A stretch of DNA of 64,000 nucleotides, from contig JAKOGI010000181.1 of the NCBI GenBank assembly GCA_029747015.1, forward strand, positions 894,965 to 958,964, given 5' to 3'. Positions within the stretch are counted from its first letter, which is position 1; each line of letters begins with the position of its first letter. This DNA is from Carnegiea gigantea. Taxonomy: Eukaryota; Streptophyta; Magnoliopsida; Caryophyllales; Cactaceae. A program made the position numbers and the translations under genes. Positions 45,269 through 56,721 of the stretch are shown here, piece by piece. The notes beneath the pieces are model-generated. The model saw only the letters and a list, made by a program, of their open reading frames with translations, was not told where the DNA came from and did not search any database.

Positions 45269-46560
45269 TTATGGTGTGAGATAGCTTGGGTGTACTTTGC
45301 ACCCCGACCTGGTTTGCGAGTAATTTCTTCTCTTCTTCTCTCTTCTTCTTTCTCTTTTCTTCTCCCTTTGTCTTCTTTGTCTTATTCCAGTTTCTTTTTT
45401 ATAAAGTTGATTGCTTTTCTTTTTATATGTTGGTTGCTTTGTTTGAAGTCATATTCCTTTTGTTTTTGAGTCTTGCTTTTATTTTTGAACATGTGTTCTC
45501 TTTTTAGATTTTTCTTTTTGCTCTTCATGTTTCTTTCCCAATCCCAATGAGGATATAGTGAGATTTTGGTGTGGGGCTGAGGTACCCATTTGCATAAACT
45601 TTTTTTTTGAAAATTTTAAAAAATCTAAGAAAGATTTTCGTTCTGTTTTTGGGGACGATTGCACTATTTCTTATTAGTTTGAATCCCCTATACTTTGGTT
45701 ATTAACTCGTATGCAAGTAGGATGAGCATGAAAGGTCTCCGACCTCAGTGTGACATTCTAAGCCCTAATTCTAACTCCAATTGTTTATTATAGATGTGTA
45801 ATCCAATCTTTATTTATCCATTCATCATTATCTTCAGGTCTTAGGATTCCATGAATAATTCTCTCACTTACTTATGACACGATTATTCTGAGAAAATAAT
45901 GAATGAAAATAATGAATAAAGAAAAAAAAGAGAAAAAGAAAAAGATGAAATAGAATTTGGAATAACAAGTATCCCTTTGAGACATGCGCTACTAGGTGTT
46001 ACCCTTTGAGGCATGTGCTACTGGGTGTTGCCCTTTGAGGCAAACCTGCTGCTGGGAAAGCTTGCTTCTAATGTTAATATGTTCATAATGTAGTTGTGTT
46101 AGGCAAGTGGGATTGAGTCTAATTCTGGTAAATCTAAGCCTTGGGATGGTGATACACTTGCACACGAGCACTGAGATAGATTCAGAATCTTAATGTACAG
46201 TGGGGTAAAAAATTAGTGCTTTGATGTCATTTATAGGATAGAGGGCTTTGAAGTACGTTCTGTTTATTAGCAGGTCTATAACGTGGCTACATGGGTGGCT
46301 TAGTTAATTAGAACATGTATATATCTTTCCCTAAATATTGTACATATTACGTTTGGAAAAAAAGCAAAAAAAGATATTCTTTTTAAAATAATTTTTGTGG
46401 GTATTTCACTTGAAAACCCTTACGAGACCTCACTCGTCCACTTGGGAGATCGAGGGGCTTAAAGGGCTTATTGCATACCCCAAATGCAACCGTGATTCCT
46501 ACGGCAGTGAGTTAGGATTTTTTTTCTTAATTTTTCATTTTTTTTGTTAGTTTAGTAATT
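45269..46560 (+). other. Array 1 copy 2 3' spacer
   Basis: Non-coding equivalent of the copy 1 spacer: degraded post-pol hairpin (45283-45310), degraded AGGA hairpin (45545-45558) followed by GTGTGGGG, and the 29-bp repeats at 45973-46056. Confidence 0.62.
45973..46056 (+). repeat. Three 29-bp tandem repeats, array 1 copy 2
   Basis: Units start CCCTTTGAGRC at 45973, 46002 and 46031. Copy number and spacing are identical to copy 1, so the expansion predates the divergence of the two internals. Confidence 0.85.
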
Positions 46561-46598
46561 TTACTCGAGGACGAGCAAAATATTGGTGTGAGGGTATT
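46561..46598 (+). promoter_or_regulatory. Hairpin and polypurine tract before array 1 LTR 3
   Basis: TTACTCG, AGGA loop, CGAGCAA at 46561-46578, then GTGTGAGGGTATT up to the LTR start at 46599. Confidence 0.75.
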
Positions 46599-48541
46599 TG
46601 TTCGTGCCAAAAATATGTTATTTTTACGATACTTTTATACCCGATTTATGCTCGTAATAATTGTTATTTTTAGGTTTTTATTTGATTTTATTTTGTTTTT
46701 TAGGTATTGAATAATTATGAAAAAATGCGAGAAAAAGATGAAAAAATGCCAAAAATGAAGAATCGGGCCAAGTTGATTCAAGCCCAACCTATTTCATCCA
46801 TCAACATAATGAAAAAAATAAAATAAAATAAAACCTAAATAAGTCTACCCATTCCCCCCCCCCCACGTGCATGTCATGTACCCTCCTAAACCCCCCTTCA
46901 TTTCTCCTTTTCTCTCCTCTCAGGTACCCAGAAAACCCGAAATTTCCCTTGCTTCTTCACATCCATCTTCATCTACCTTCATCTCTATCTCTCTAACTCA
47001 TCTCTCTCTCTCTCTCTAAACCTCCAATGTCTTCCACCATCTTCATCCCTATCGATCACTCCAAACGCCAGCAGATCACCACCAGCGCAGCATGCCAGCA
47101 CAACATCATCTCCACCGTACACAACATCTGTGAATCAAGGGTTGAGATCGAAGAAGGCTTGGGCATAATTCGAAGATTTCAACTCTAAAGCTACGGTTGG
47201 AGTTTTTGGGAATCAGGTTTAGCCTCAGATTTTAGATTTTTTATTTTTAATTTCGGTCATTGGTAATTTAGGGTTCTTGTTTCGTTCATCCCTTTCGATT
47301 TTTAGACTCAACTTCAGCCTTCAAATTCATGTAAATTGGTTTGATTTCGTCAATTTTGAGTTGTATTTGCAAGGTTTAGTTATTTTAGGCTTTAAAATTT
47401 ATGAAATTGGTTCAACTTGGAAGTGGATTATCTGCTTATGATTTGATCTTTCTGGGTTCGATTGCTATTCGTTCTTATCTTTCTCCCCTATTTTGCCTTG
47501 AGTTCAAGGCGTGTTTGTGGTAATTCCACAATTTTGGGTGGCAATCAAAGCTTATCTATGGTGGAGTAGCATTCTTGGCCTTATCCTGTTCAAGGTCAAG
47601 AGATTGGGTCTGATTTCTGAACTCCATCTCTTAGAAAGTTCTAAGTTAAATGCTACTAAAAAATATCCAGAAATTCCCCTCCCCTATTTCTCTTATTTGG
47701 TTTCTGATGAGTGTTTAATATGTTATCACTGGATGCTGTAAGCTCTGATTCAGTATTTTTGCTTGTCTCTGTTCATTTATTTCATTATTTGGTAGCTCTC
47801 ATTTGGTTGTATAGTGATGGGAATGAATCGGTTGTGTAGTGCAGAAAGCCCCTAATTTCCCCCTCTTACTTGCGCTGCTGGCTCTGTTCACTGATCCTGT
47901 TTCCTTTTTTTTGTTACTCTCCTGCTTTGATCTATTCTATTTTCTATCCTTGAGGTTTGTACCCAGATCTAGGTTTATGGTCCTGTTATTATTTTGGTTC
48001 TGTCGCCATGTCCTCGAATCCTTGATATGAGCTAGGGTTAGATTTTATTTTAATGAAAGGAACTAATATGAGTTTGGCTGTTGATTTCTATTTCTTCTTC
48101 GTCGTGTTTTTTATTGGTAAGCATTTTCCTTTTCTAATAACTTCAATTCTAAATTGGGTAAATTGAGTCTTGCTGCCATGACAAAGTCGGGCAAGGTGGG
48201 CTTTATACTTCCAGTAGTTTATAAATGTAATTAGTTACTAGCTAACATTGGTGGTAGTTGAATGTTGGTCTTTTCGTTAATTAATTTGTGGCAGAGTAAC
48301 TTTCCTCTTTGTTTTTGTTTTCTTCAATTTGAGTTTTATTACTTTGTTGTAGCTTTTAATGGATAGTTCACATGTTTGTAGTTAACTTCTAGTCCTAATC
48401 TTTTATTCTATTTGGCGTGGCCAATTCGTTAATGTTAATATGGTACATTATTATTTAAGTGATCTAATTTAAGGTCTCGTCCATGTGAAGACTACCCTCA
48501 AGTGCTACAACGACAGTCGTATACTTGCGGCACTTCATTTT
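46599..48541 (+). repeat. Array 1 LTR 3, truncated at its end
   Basis: It starts TGTTCGTGCC and matches the other LTRs up to CACTTCATTTT, then changes abruptly to GRP leader sequence. About 20 terminal bases (through TTATCYTACA) are missing. An internal deletion of about 25 bp is also visible near 48178 relative to LTRs 1 and 2. Confidence 0.85.
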
Positions 48542-48582
48542 AACTTCTCTATGTAGCTTCTCAGGCGGTGATGAAATGTTCT
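48542..48582 (-). other. GRP 5' leader, copy B, start-codon side
   Basis: It matches 27417-27457 of copy A. The position equivalent to the ATG (CAT on the + strand) reads CTT, and nothing of the copy B coding region remains beyond it. It ends with GTTCT, the target duplication of array 2. Confidence 0.75.
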
Positions 48583-49937
48583 TGTTAGGCGATAATTTGT
48601 CGCATTTTACATGCCATTTTCGCCTAATCTTAGCTCGTATAATAACGTAATTTTTAGGGTTTTTCTTGTTTTATTAGTATTCTTTGAGATTTTTACTTGT
48701 TTTGTTTATTCTTGTAGGTAATAAGTTGAACCAAGCAAATACCGCGAAAAGGGGCGAAAAAGGATCAAACCAGGCAAAAAGATGGAAAACGGAGCCAGCC
48801 GGGCAAAACCGGCCAGCAATATGGCACACCCACCTCGTGCCACATGGCACGGTCGTGCCTCTTCCCGTTCGCGTGCGCTGTTTCGTTTTTGCCGAGTCCT
48901 ATTTAAACGCACTTCCTTCGTGGTTTTCGGGGGCTTCTTCTTCCACTTCCTTAGGGTAGTTTAGTTTAGGTTTTTAGCCAATAAAAACCCCTTTGAAGGG
49001 ATTAGATTAGGATTTTAGTGGTATTGATTTGAGATTCGAGCTTGTGGATTCCAAGTTCGTTCATTCAATTCAAGCATAAGTCTTCTTCGCTCTGTCTTAT
49101 TATTCAATTTTGTTCTTGCTTAATCTTATTAGTTTAGATTGTATTAGTTTAAGTGCTTAGTTTTGATTGTTAATTCATGTTTTATTTGGTTGTTAGATTT
49201 CATTCTCTTTCCTTAAGTTCATGTTTATTATGTTCTTCATTAGTTTAGGTTTAGGTTTAGGTTTTTGTATTTTGTTAATGATTAGTTGTTAAAATTTGCA
49301 GACTTGGGTTGTAATTAGCCTCTTGATGGCTAATTGATCTTGTACTAGGCCTAACCATACCCAATCTATGCTTAGAACCTAGAGGTTTCCCTCACGCCCA
49401 CCAAGTGTTCGATGAAATGCTTGAGAGAGCTTTCATCCAGGGTGATTGACTTATGCTGAGAGGTGAGGTCAATTAGCTGGTGTGGGAGAGGGAATAACCG
49501 AGTTCAGGACATGAAAATAATATCCGAATCGAGTTAGGTCCGGGGTTGCTAGTTTTGTAATCTAATTGGGCTAACCCCATGAAAATAGGTGGTTAGGCTA
49601 ATTAGATTAGCTCATGACCCTTGAGAGAGGGCTTGGGTGGTCTTTGATGGTGCAACCGACCATCTCTTGTTCATATAGTATAGTTTGGGTAGGTTAGGAC
49701 TCGTCTTGATTAGTTGGTTCGTCCATTGGTCAAATCACAACTCCAAGTCACTTTTTCTATGTTTGTTAGCGTAGTTTAGGTTACCCTTTGTTTTCCTTTG
49801 ATTTCGCCTAGCTCGAGACGCTTTAGTTAGCCTTGGTAGTTGAAAACACAATTCCCTGTGGACAACACCCCAAGTACTCAACGATACACCTTGCACTTGG
49901 GGTTTATAAATATTAAAACTCTGTTTTTCCGCTAACA
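48583..49937 (+). repeat. Array 2 LTR 1 (1355 bp)
   Basis: It starts TGTTAGGCGATAATTTG and ends CCGCTAACA. Relative to LTRs 2 and 3 it lacks about 25 bp in the repeated GGCACGG region near 48850. A TATA-like TATTTAAA is at 48900-48907, conserved at 53000-53007 and 57102-57109. Confidence 0.9.
48900..48907 (+). promoter_or_regulatory. TATA-like box, array 2 LTRs
   Basis: TATTTAAA within GAGTCCTATTTAAAC. It is present unchanged in all three LTRs and is the best core-promoter candidate of this family. Confidence 0.5.
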
Positions 49938-49943
49938 AGTTTT

Positions 49944-49961
49944 TGGCGCCGTTGCCGGGGA
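49944..49961 (+). other. Primer-binding site, array 2 copy a (tRNA-Asp)
   Basis: TGGCGCCGTTGCCGGGGA is a perfect 18-nt complement to the 3' end of plant tRNA-Asp. It is identical in copy b at 54046-54063. Confidence 0.85.
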
Positions 49962-50052
49962 GTTGGCGCTTTCCAATATCAGAGCTTACTTGGGCATTCG
50001 AGACTAGGCTTTTATTTTGAAAAAAAAAATTTGAAAATTGAAAAAGAAAAAA

Positions 50053-51269
50053 ATGTCTCTTTTCCACTTCCCTCAATATGAGCATGAACTGTTTTGGAGA
50101 TACTATGATAGATTACATGCTTTTCTTGCTCATTGCAATTGTTATGTGGAGAAGTGGGAACTTTTGAATACAGTTTATGAGGGTGTGAATTGTGAGACCC
50201 GTGCTCTTTTAGAGTACTGGGATTTCTGTGCTAGAGATGTTAATAAAGCATGTGATTTTCTTGATTGGTTGGCTTGGGATACTTATGAATTTGAAACTAG
50301 TTGTTCTGATTCTTGTACCCCACCCCCTTGCATCCCTGATTATGCCCCTCCTGTGTGCGAAATTTGCCATTGTTCTAATCACGCCAGTAATTCTTGTCCC
50401 TATTATATTTCTAATGAACGCTTTACTAGACTTAGCAATATAATAGAGACAATGAATAAGCAACAAATTGAGTTTGCTAATAAACTGCGGGAGTATGACC
50501 TATCACTCGAAACTGACCTTAGTTCTAGTACTCCTAGACTTGATGTCAATTTGTGTGATGATGGTGCGTCTTTCCCTCCTCTAGAGTCCGGACTAGAGGA
50601 CGTACTCTACCCCCCCTTAACTACTTTACTCACCGCTGCTCCATCCTTTCCTAATACCCTTTGGGACAACACTGCATTCATCACGACCTTTCCTGATACA
50701 CCTTCCCCTTTAGCTCAGTCGACAGAGTTCGAGGCAGGTGAGACCCTCGGTGTTAGCGCTAGTGTTGATGAGGATGATACCTGGTTAGAGTTCGGTAATG
50801 TTTCTATTGAGGTGCACGATTTTCATAAGACTCCCACAGGGACTTCATGCATGGATGTTGTGGTTGCAAGACCAACTAATCTGATTTTATTGATAATATA
50901 TCCCCCAACTCTTTTGATACATTCCATGCTTCTTCTTCATGTTCACTACCCTCCCCTTCCCCTCAGTATTGTGATCTCTCACCAATTGATTCTCTTGCGG
51001 TGCTCAAGGGGAATGTGGTTGACTGTTCTGAATCCCTAGGTGCTTTTAGAGGGTATGACCCCTCTCTTAACCCTTATAGTCTATGCCTAGAGGACATGCC
51101 TGGAAAAATCACCTTCCCTATTGCATTCAATCATTCTACGGATTTTTCTAAGGCATTGATAAATTTAGAAGAGCACTTACTATCACTTCTATATTCATAC
51201 TTGGGTGCTCTTACTTACACTCATCTGAGTTGCAGGCTCAGGTGTTTGATAAACTTCTACGAGCGTTGA
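50053..51269 (+). pseudogene. Array 2 copy a gag-like ORF
   Basis: The ATG at 50053 opens SLFHFPQYEHELFWRYYDRL, a gag capsid start, after an A-rich leader. A zinc knuckle CEICHCSNHASNSC (CX2CX4HX4C) is near 50359. An acidic, Pro/Ser-rich tail follows. The frame is lost at about 50880, where the coding-like sequence shifts by one base and continues (DFIDNISPNSFDTFHASSS near 50883) to a stop at 51267. Total length is about 405 codons. Copy b has the same shift. No enzymatic domain is present. Confidence 0.82.
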
Positions 51270-52620
51270 CGGCATCTGAGTTGGCGATGCGCATCCTAAA
51301 CGCCGCCGAGGAGTGGCTGATGCCCCTCACACTTCCTCAACCTCATCCCAGCGAGGTGTAGTTCGGGTATATTCAGTACCCACCCTGGTATAATCGCTCT
51401 CTCTCTCTCTCCCTCCTCTTTTCTTTTCGTTCTTTTTTGTTTTGCATAGTTGTGACTATTAGCTTGTGTTTCTTTTTCTTTTTCTTTAGTTGTGGATAGT
51501 TGAGTTTGTGTCTCTATGGTTCTTGTGACTACTCGGCTCCCAATGAGGACATTGTGAGATCTAAATGTGAGGGTGGAGAAGTCATATACCCTTTTATGTA
51601 TATTTTTTGTGAAACTTTTTCAATTTTTCAATTTTGTATAGTTTTTCTTTTTGGTTTTGGGAATTTTTGTGCTGTTGTGATTGGTTTTTAATCTTTAATA
51701 GCCTAGTTGCGAGCTTGTATATGGGCCGAGCATGCATGATGGAACACTTGTCTGTAATGTTGTTTTCGGTTTCTCATAATAACCCTATTTCACATGTGCG
51801 GTTTTGTGCCTACCTTATACACTTAACCATTGACTTTTGGGGTTAGTTGTTGAAGTTTGGGTTTAAAGACGCTCTGTTTGGTTCCTTGACTTCCTATTTT
51901 GGCTTGAGTCAAAAAAAAAAAACCCCTTCACTCCGGTACCGCTATTTGGGCCTGAATAAGTGCAAAGCACATCCAAATAAAACCCCTAAGTAGCGAAGAA
52001 GCCCAAATATTTATTAAGTTGTTCCTCCGGGAGTTCAAGGCCTAATAAGCCAAGAATTACCCACCCGGGCGAAGGCGCATAAGGAGAGAAGCGAGAAAAA
52101 AAAATAAAGAAAAAAGCCACAAAGGGGGAACCAAAAAAAAAAAAGAGGGAGCAAAAAATTAAGGGAGTCATAAGCCAAGTGGAGATGCTCTTTGGCCCGA
52201 TTTTAGTCTGGCATCGAGAGTCAATACACTTTGCACAGAACACCAAGATGTACTAATCATGTCATTGTGTTATGTGGGATGAAAAATGAGAGTCAGAATG
52301 CATTATTAGCCTATGTGTATCTTGAGTGTACGCTCTGCTTGTATATGGTTTCGTAGCTAGGTTGTTAGGGTGATGAGATCGATCTCGATGTGTACATGTT
52401 TCCCCTTTTGCCTTGTGTATATGTTTTGTTTTTGATAAAGAGAAAAAAAAATCCAAAAATATTTCAACGATTTTGTGGGTAAATCTTCTACAAACCCTCA
52501 TGAGACCTCACTCGTCCACTTGGGGGAACCAAGGGGTTTAAAGGGCTTGTTGCATATGCTAAATGCAACCGTGATTCCTACGAAAGTGAGTTAGGTTCCT
52601 AGGTTAGTTTTTCTTTTGTT
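51270..52620 (+). other. Array 2 copy a 3' region
   Basis: Non-coding. It includes a (CT)n stretch near 51400, an AGGA-loop hairpin CAATGAGGACATTG (51541-51554) followed by a G-rich run, an A/C mononucleotide stretch near 51910, and an A/G-rich block at 52080-52160. Confidence 0.62.
51541..51554 (+). promoter_or_regulatory. AGGA-loop hairpin of array 2 copy a
   Basis: CAATG and CATTG around AGGA, followed by ATGTGAGGGTGG. In copy b (55639-55652) the arms are intact and the loop reads GGGA. Confidence 0.7.
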
Positions 52621-52658
52621 TTGCTCGAGGACGAGCAAAAGATATTTGTGGGGGTATT
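52621..52658 (+). promoter_or_regulatory. Hairpin and polypurine tract before array 2 LTR 2
   Basis: TTGCTCG and CGAGCAA form a perfect 7-bp stem around AGGA (52621-52638). TTGTGGGGGTATT follows up to the LTR. Confidence 0.8.
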
Positions 52659-54039
52659 TGTTAGGCGATAATTTGTCGCATTTTACATGCCTTTTTCGCC
52701 TAATCTTAGCTCGTACAATAACGTAATTTTTAGGTTTTTCTTGTTTTATTCAGTATTCTTTGAGATTTTTACTTGTTTTGATTATTCTTGTAGGTAATAA
52801 GTTGAACCAAGCAAATACCGCGAAAAGAGGCGAAAAAGGATCAAACCAGGCGAAAAGACGGAAAACGGAGCCAGCCGGGCAAAACCGGCCAGCAATATGG
52901 CACGCCCACCCTCGTGCCACATGGCACGGTGGGGCCGTGGCACATAGGCACGGTCGTGCCTCTTCCCTTTCGCGTGCGCTGTTTCGTTTCACCGAGTCCT
53001 ATTTAAACACACTTCCTTCGTGGTTTACGAGGGCTTCTTCTTCCACTTCCTTAGGGTAGTTTAGTTTAGGTTTTTAGCCAATAAAAACCCCTTTGAAGGG
53101 ATTAGATTAGGATTTTAGTGGTATTGATTTGAGATTCAAGCTTGTGGATTCCAAGTTCGTTCATTCAATTCAAGCATAAGTCTTCTTCGGTCTTGTCTTA
53201 TTATTCAATTTTGTTCTTGCTTAATCTTATTAGTTTAGATTGTATTAGTTTAAGTGCTTAGTTTTGATTGTTAATTCATGTTTTATTTGGTTGTTAGATT
53301 TCATTCTCTTTCTTTCAGTTCATGTTTATTATGTTCTTCGTTAGTTTAGGTTTAGGTTTAGGTTTTTGTATTTTGTTAATGATTAGTTGTTAGAATTTGC
53401 GGACTTGGGTTGTAATTAGCCTCTTGATGGCTAATTGATCTTGTACTAGGCCTAACCATACCCAATCTATGCTTAGAACCTAGAGGTTTCCCTCACGCCC
53501 ACCAAGTGTTCGATGAAATGCTTGAGAGAGCTTTCATCCATATTTTTGGGCGATTGACTTATGCTGAGAGGTGAGGTCAATTAGCTAGTGTGGGAGAGGG
53601 AATAGCCGAGTTCGGGACATGAAAATAGTATCCGAATCGAGCTAGGTCCGGGGTTGCTAGTTTTGTGGTCTAATTGGGCTAACCCCATGAAAATAGGTGG
53701 TTAGGCTAATTAGATTAGCTCATGACCCTTGAGAGAGGGCTTGGGTGGTCTTTGATGGTGCAACCGACCATCTCTTGTTCATAGTAGTAGTTTGGGTAGG
53801 TTAGACTCGTCTTGGATTAGTTGGTTCGTCATTGGTCAAATCACAACTCCAAGTCGCTTTTTCTATGTTTGTTAGCGTAGTTTAGTTACTCCTTCACCCT
53901 TTGATCTCGCCTAGCTCGAGACGCTTTAGTAGCCCTGGTAGTTGGAAACACAATTCCCTGCGGACGACACCCCAAGTACTCAACGATACACCTTGCACTT
54001 GGGGTTTATAAATATTAAAACTCTGTTTTTCTTGCAACA
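52659..54039 (+). repeat. Array 2 LTR 2, the middle LTR (1381 bp)
   Basis: Its first ~320 bp resemble LTR 3, but from about 52985 it differs from both outer LTRs at many places: CATCCATATTTTTGGGCG, AATAGCCGAGTTCGGG, TTACTCCTTCACCCTTTGATC and TTCTTGCAACA at its end, where both others agree on different bases. Confidence 0.88.
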
Positions 54040-54149
54040 AGTTTTTGGCGCCGTTGCCGGGGAGTTGGCGCTTTCCAATATCAGAGCTTACTTGGGCATT
54101 CGAGACTAGGCTTTTATTTTGGAAAAAAAATTGAAAATTGAAAAAAAAA

Positions 54150-55367
54150 ATGTCGTTTTCCCACTTTCCTCAATATGAGCATGAATTGTTTTGGAGATAC
54201 TATGATAGATTACATGCTTTTCTTGCTCATTGTGATTTTTTTTGTGGAGAAGTGGGAGCTTTTGAATACAGTTTGTGATGGTGTGAATTACAAGACCCGT
54301 GCTCTTTTAGAGTACTGGGATTTTGGTGCTAAAGATGTTAATGAAGCATGTGATTTTCTTGATTGGTTGGCTTGGGATACTTATGAATTTGAAACTAGTT
54401 GTTTTGATTCTTGTACCCCACCCCCTTGCATCCCTGATTATGCCCCTCCTGTGTGCGAAATTTGCCATTGTTCTAATCACGCCAGTAATTCTTGTCCCTA
54501 TTATATTTCTAATGAACGCTTTACTAGACTTAGCAATATAATAGAGGCAATGAATAAGCAACAAATTGAGTTTGCTAATAAACTGCAGGAGTATGACCTA
54601 TCACTCGAAACTGACCTTAGTTCTAGTACTCCTAGACTTGATGTCAATTTGTGTGATGATGGTGCGTCTTTCCCTCCTCTAGAGTCCGGACTAGAGGACG
54701 TACTCTACCCCCCCTTAACTACTTTACTCACTGCTGCTCCATCCTTTCCTAATACCCTTTGGGACAACACTGCATTCATCACGACCTTTCCTGATACACC
54801 TTCCCCTTTAGCTCAGTCGACAGAGTTCGAGGCAGGTGAGACCCTCGGTGTTAGCGCTAGTGTTGATGAGGATGATACCTGGTTAGAGTTCGGTAATGTT
54901 TCTATTGAGGTGCACGATTTTCATAAGACTCCCACAGGGACTTCATGCATGGATGTTGTGGTTGCAAGACCAACTAATCTGATTTTATTGATAATATATC
55001 CCCCAACTCTTTTGATACATTCCATGCTTCTTCTTCATGTTCACTACCCTCCCCTTCCCCTCAGTATTGTGATCTCTCACCAATTGATTCTCTTGCGGTG
55101 CTCAAGGGGAATGTGGTTGACTGTTCTGAATCCCTAGGTGCTTTTAGAGGGTATGACCCCTCTCTTAACCCTTATAGTCTATGCCTAGAGGACATGCCTG
55201 GAAAAATCACCTTCCCTATTGCATTCAATCATTCTACGGATTTTTCTAAGGCATTGATAAATTTAGAAGAGCACTTACTATCACTTCTATATTCATACTT
55301 GGGTGCTCTTACTTACACTCATCTGAGTTGCAGGCTCAGGTGTTTGATAAACTTCTGCGAGCGTTGA
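54150..55367 (+). pseudogene. Array 2 copy b gag-like ORF
   Basis: Same ORF as in copy a. An extra T in the run near 54236-54242 shifts the frame soon after the ATG at 54150, so the main open frame (54175-55137) starts with unrelated residues and joins the gag frame at VEKWELLNTV. The zinc knuckle (near 54457) and tail are as in copy a, including the same frame shift near 54978. From about 54410 onward the two copies are nearly identical. Confidence 0.82.
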
Positions 55368-56721
55368 CGGCATCTGAGTTGGCGATGCGCATCCTAAACG
55401 CCGCCGAGGAGTGGCTGATGCTCCTCACACTTCCTCAACCTCATCCTAGCAAGGTGTAGTTCGGGTACATTCAGTGCCCACCCTGGTATAATCGCTCTCT
55501 CTCTCTCTCCCTCCTCTTTTCTTTTCGTTCTTTTTTGTTTTGTATAGTTGTGACTATTAGGTTGTGTTTCTTTTTCTTTTTCTTTAGTTGTGGATAGTTG
55601 AGTTTGTGTCTCTATGGTTCTTGTGACTACTCGGCTCCCAATGGGGACATTGTGAGATTTAAATGTGAGGGTGGAGAAGTCATATACCCTTTTATGTATA
55701 TTTTTTGTGAAACTTTTTCAATTTTTCAATTTTGTATAGTTTTTCTTTTTGGTTTTGGGAATTTTTGTGCTGTTGTGATTGGTTTTTAATCTTTAATGGC
55801 CTAGTTGCGAGCTTGTATATGGGTTGAGCATGCATGATGGAACACTTGTCTGTAATGTTGTTTTCGGTTTCTCATAATAACCCTATTTCACATGTGCGGT
55901 TTTGTGCCTACCTTATACACTTAACCATTGACTTTTGGGGTTAGTTGTTGAAGTTTGGGTTTAAAGACGCTCTGTTTGGTTCCTTGACTTCCTATTTTGG
56001 CTTGAGCCCAAAAAAAAAAAAAAACCCCTTCACTCCGGTACCGCTATTTGGGCCTGAATAAGTGCAAAGCATATCCAAATAAAACCCCTAAGTAGCGAAG
56101 AAGCCCAAATATATATTAAGTTGTTCCTCCGGGAGTTCAAGGCCTAATAAGCCGAGAACTACCCACCCCGGCGAAGGAGCATAAGGACAGAAGCGAGAAA
56201 AAAAAATAAAGAAAAAAAGCCACAAAGGGGGAACCAAAAAAAAAAGAGGGAGCAAAAAATTAAGGGAGTCATAAGCCAAGTGGAGATGCTCTTTGGCCCG
56301 ATTTTAGTCTGGCATCGAGAGTCAATACACTTTGCACAGAACACCAAGGTGTACTAATCGTGTCATTGTGTTATTCGGGGTGAAAAATGAGAGTCGGAAT
56401 GCATTATTAGCCTATGTGTATCTTGAGTGTACGCTCTGCTTATATATGGTTTCGTAGCTAGGTTGTTAGAGTGATGAGATCGATCTCGATGTGTACATGT
56501 TTCCCCTTTTGCCTTGTGTATATGTTTTGTTTTTGATAAAGAGAAAAAAAAATCCAAAAATATTTCAACGATTTTGTGGGTAAATCTTCTACAAACCCTC
56601 ATGAGACCTCACTCGTCCACTTGGGGGAACCAAGGGGTCTAAAGGGCTTATTGCATATGCTAAATGCAACCGTGATTCCTACGAAAGTAAGTTAGGGTCC
56701 TAGGTTAGTTTTTCTTTTGTT
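55368..56721 (+). other. Array 2 copy b 3' region
   Basis: Non-coding counterpart of 51270-52620, with the same (CT)n, AGGA-type hairpin (55639-55652, loop GGGA) and A/G-rich blocks. It differs from copy a mainly in homopolymer lengths and scattered single bases. Confidence 0.62.

Larger units (their letters stand above)
27521..48541 (+). mobile_element. Array 1: tandem gypsy LTR-internal-LTR-internal-LTR
   Basis: Three LTRs (starts 27521, 37043, 46599) alternate with two full internal regions, giving repeat units of 9522 and 9556 bp. Both internals carry gag, protease, RT, RNase H and integrase in gypsy order, all with stops. The flanks are AGGGC on the left and AACTT on the right, so there is no target duplication; the last LTR lacks about 20 terminal bases. 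The family is Athila/Tat-like with a tRNA-Asp-type primer site. Confidence 0.88.

Noticed and set aside
49944..49961. tRNA-Asp gene fragment
   Set aside because: Only the 18-nt complement of the tRNA 3' end is present, directly after an LTR border; it is a primer-binding site. No tRNA cloverleaf was found in the window.
50875..50890. Programmed frameshift site in the array 2 gag
   Set aside because: No canonical slippery heptamer is visible, and both copies probably derive from one duplicated unit, so a shared ordinary indel is enough to explain it.
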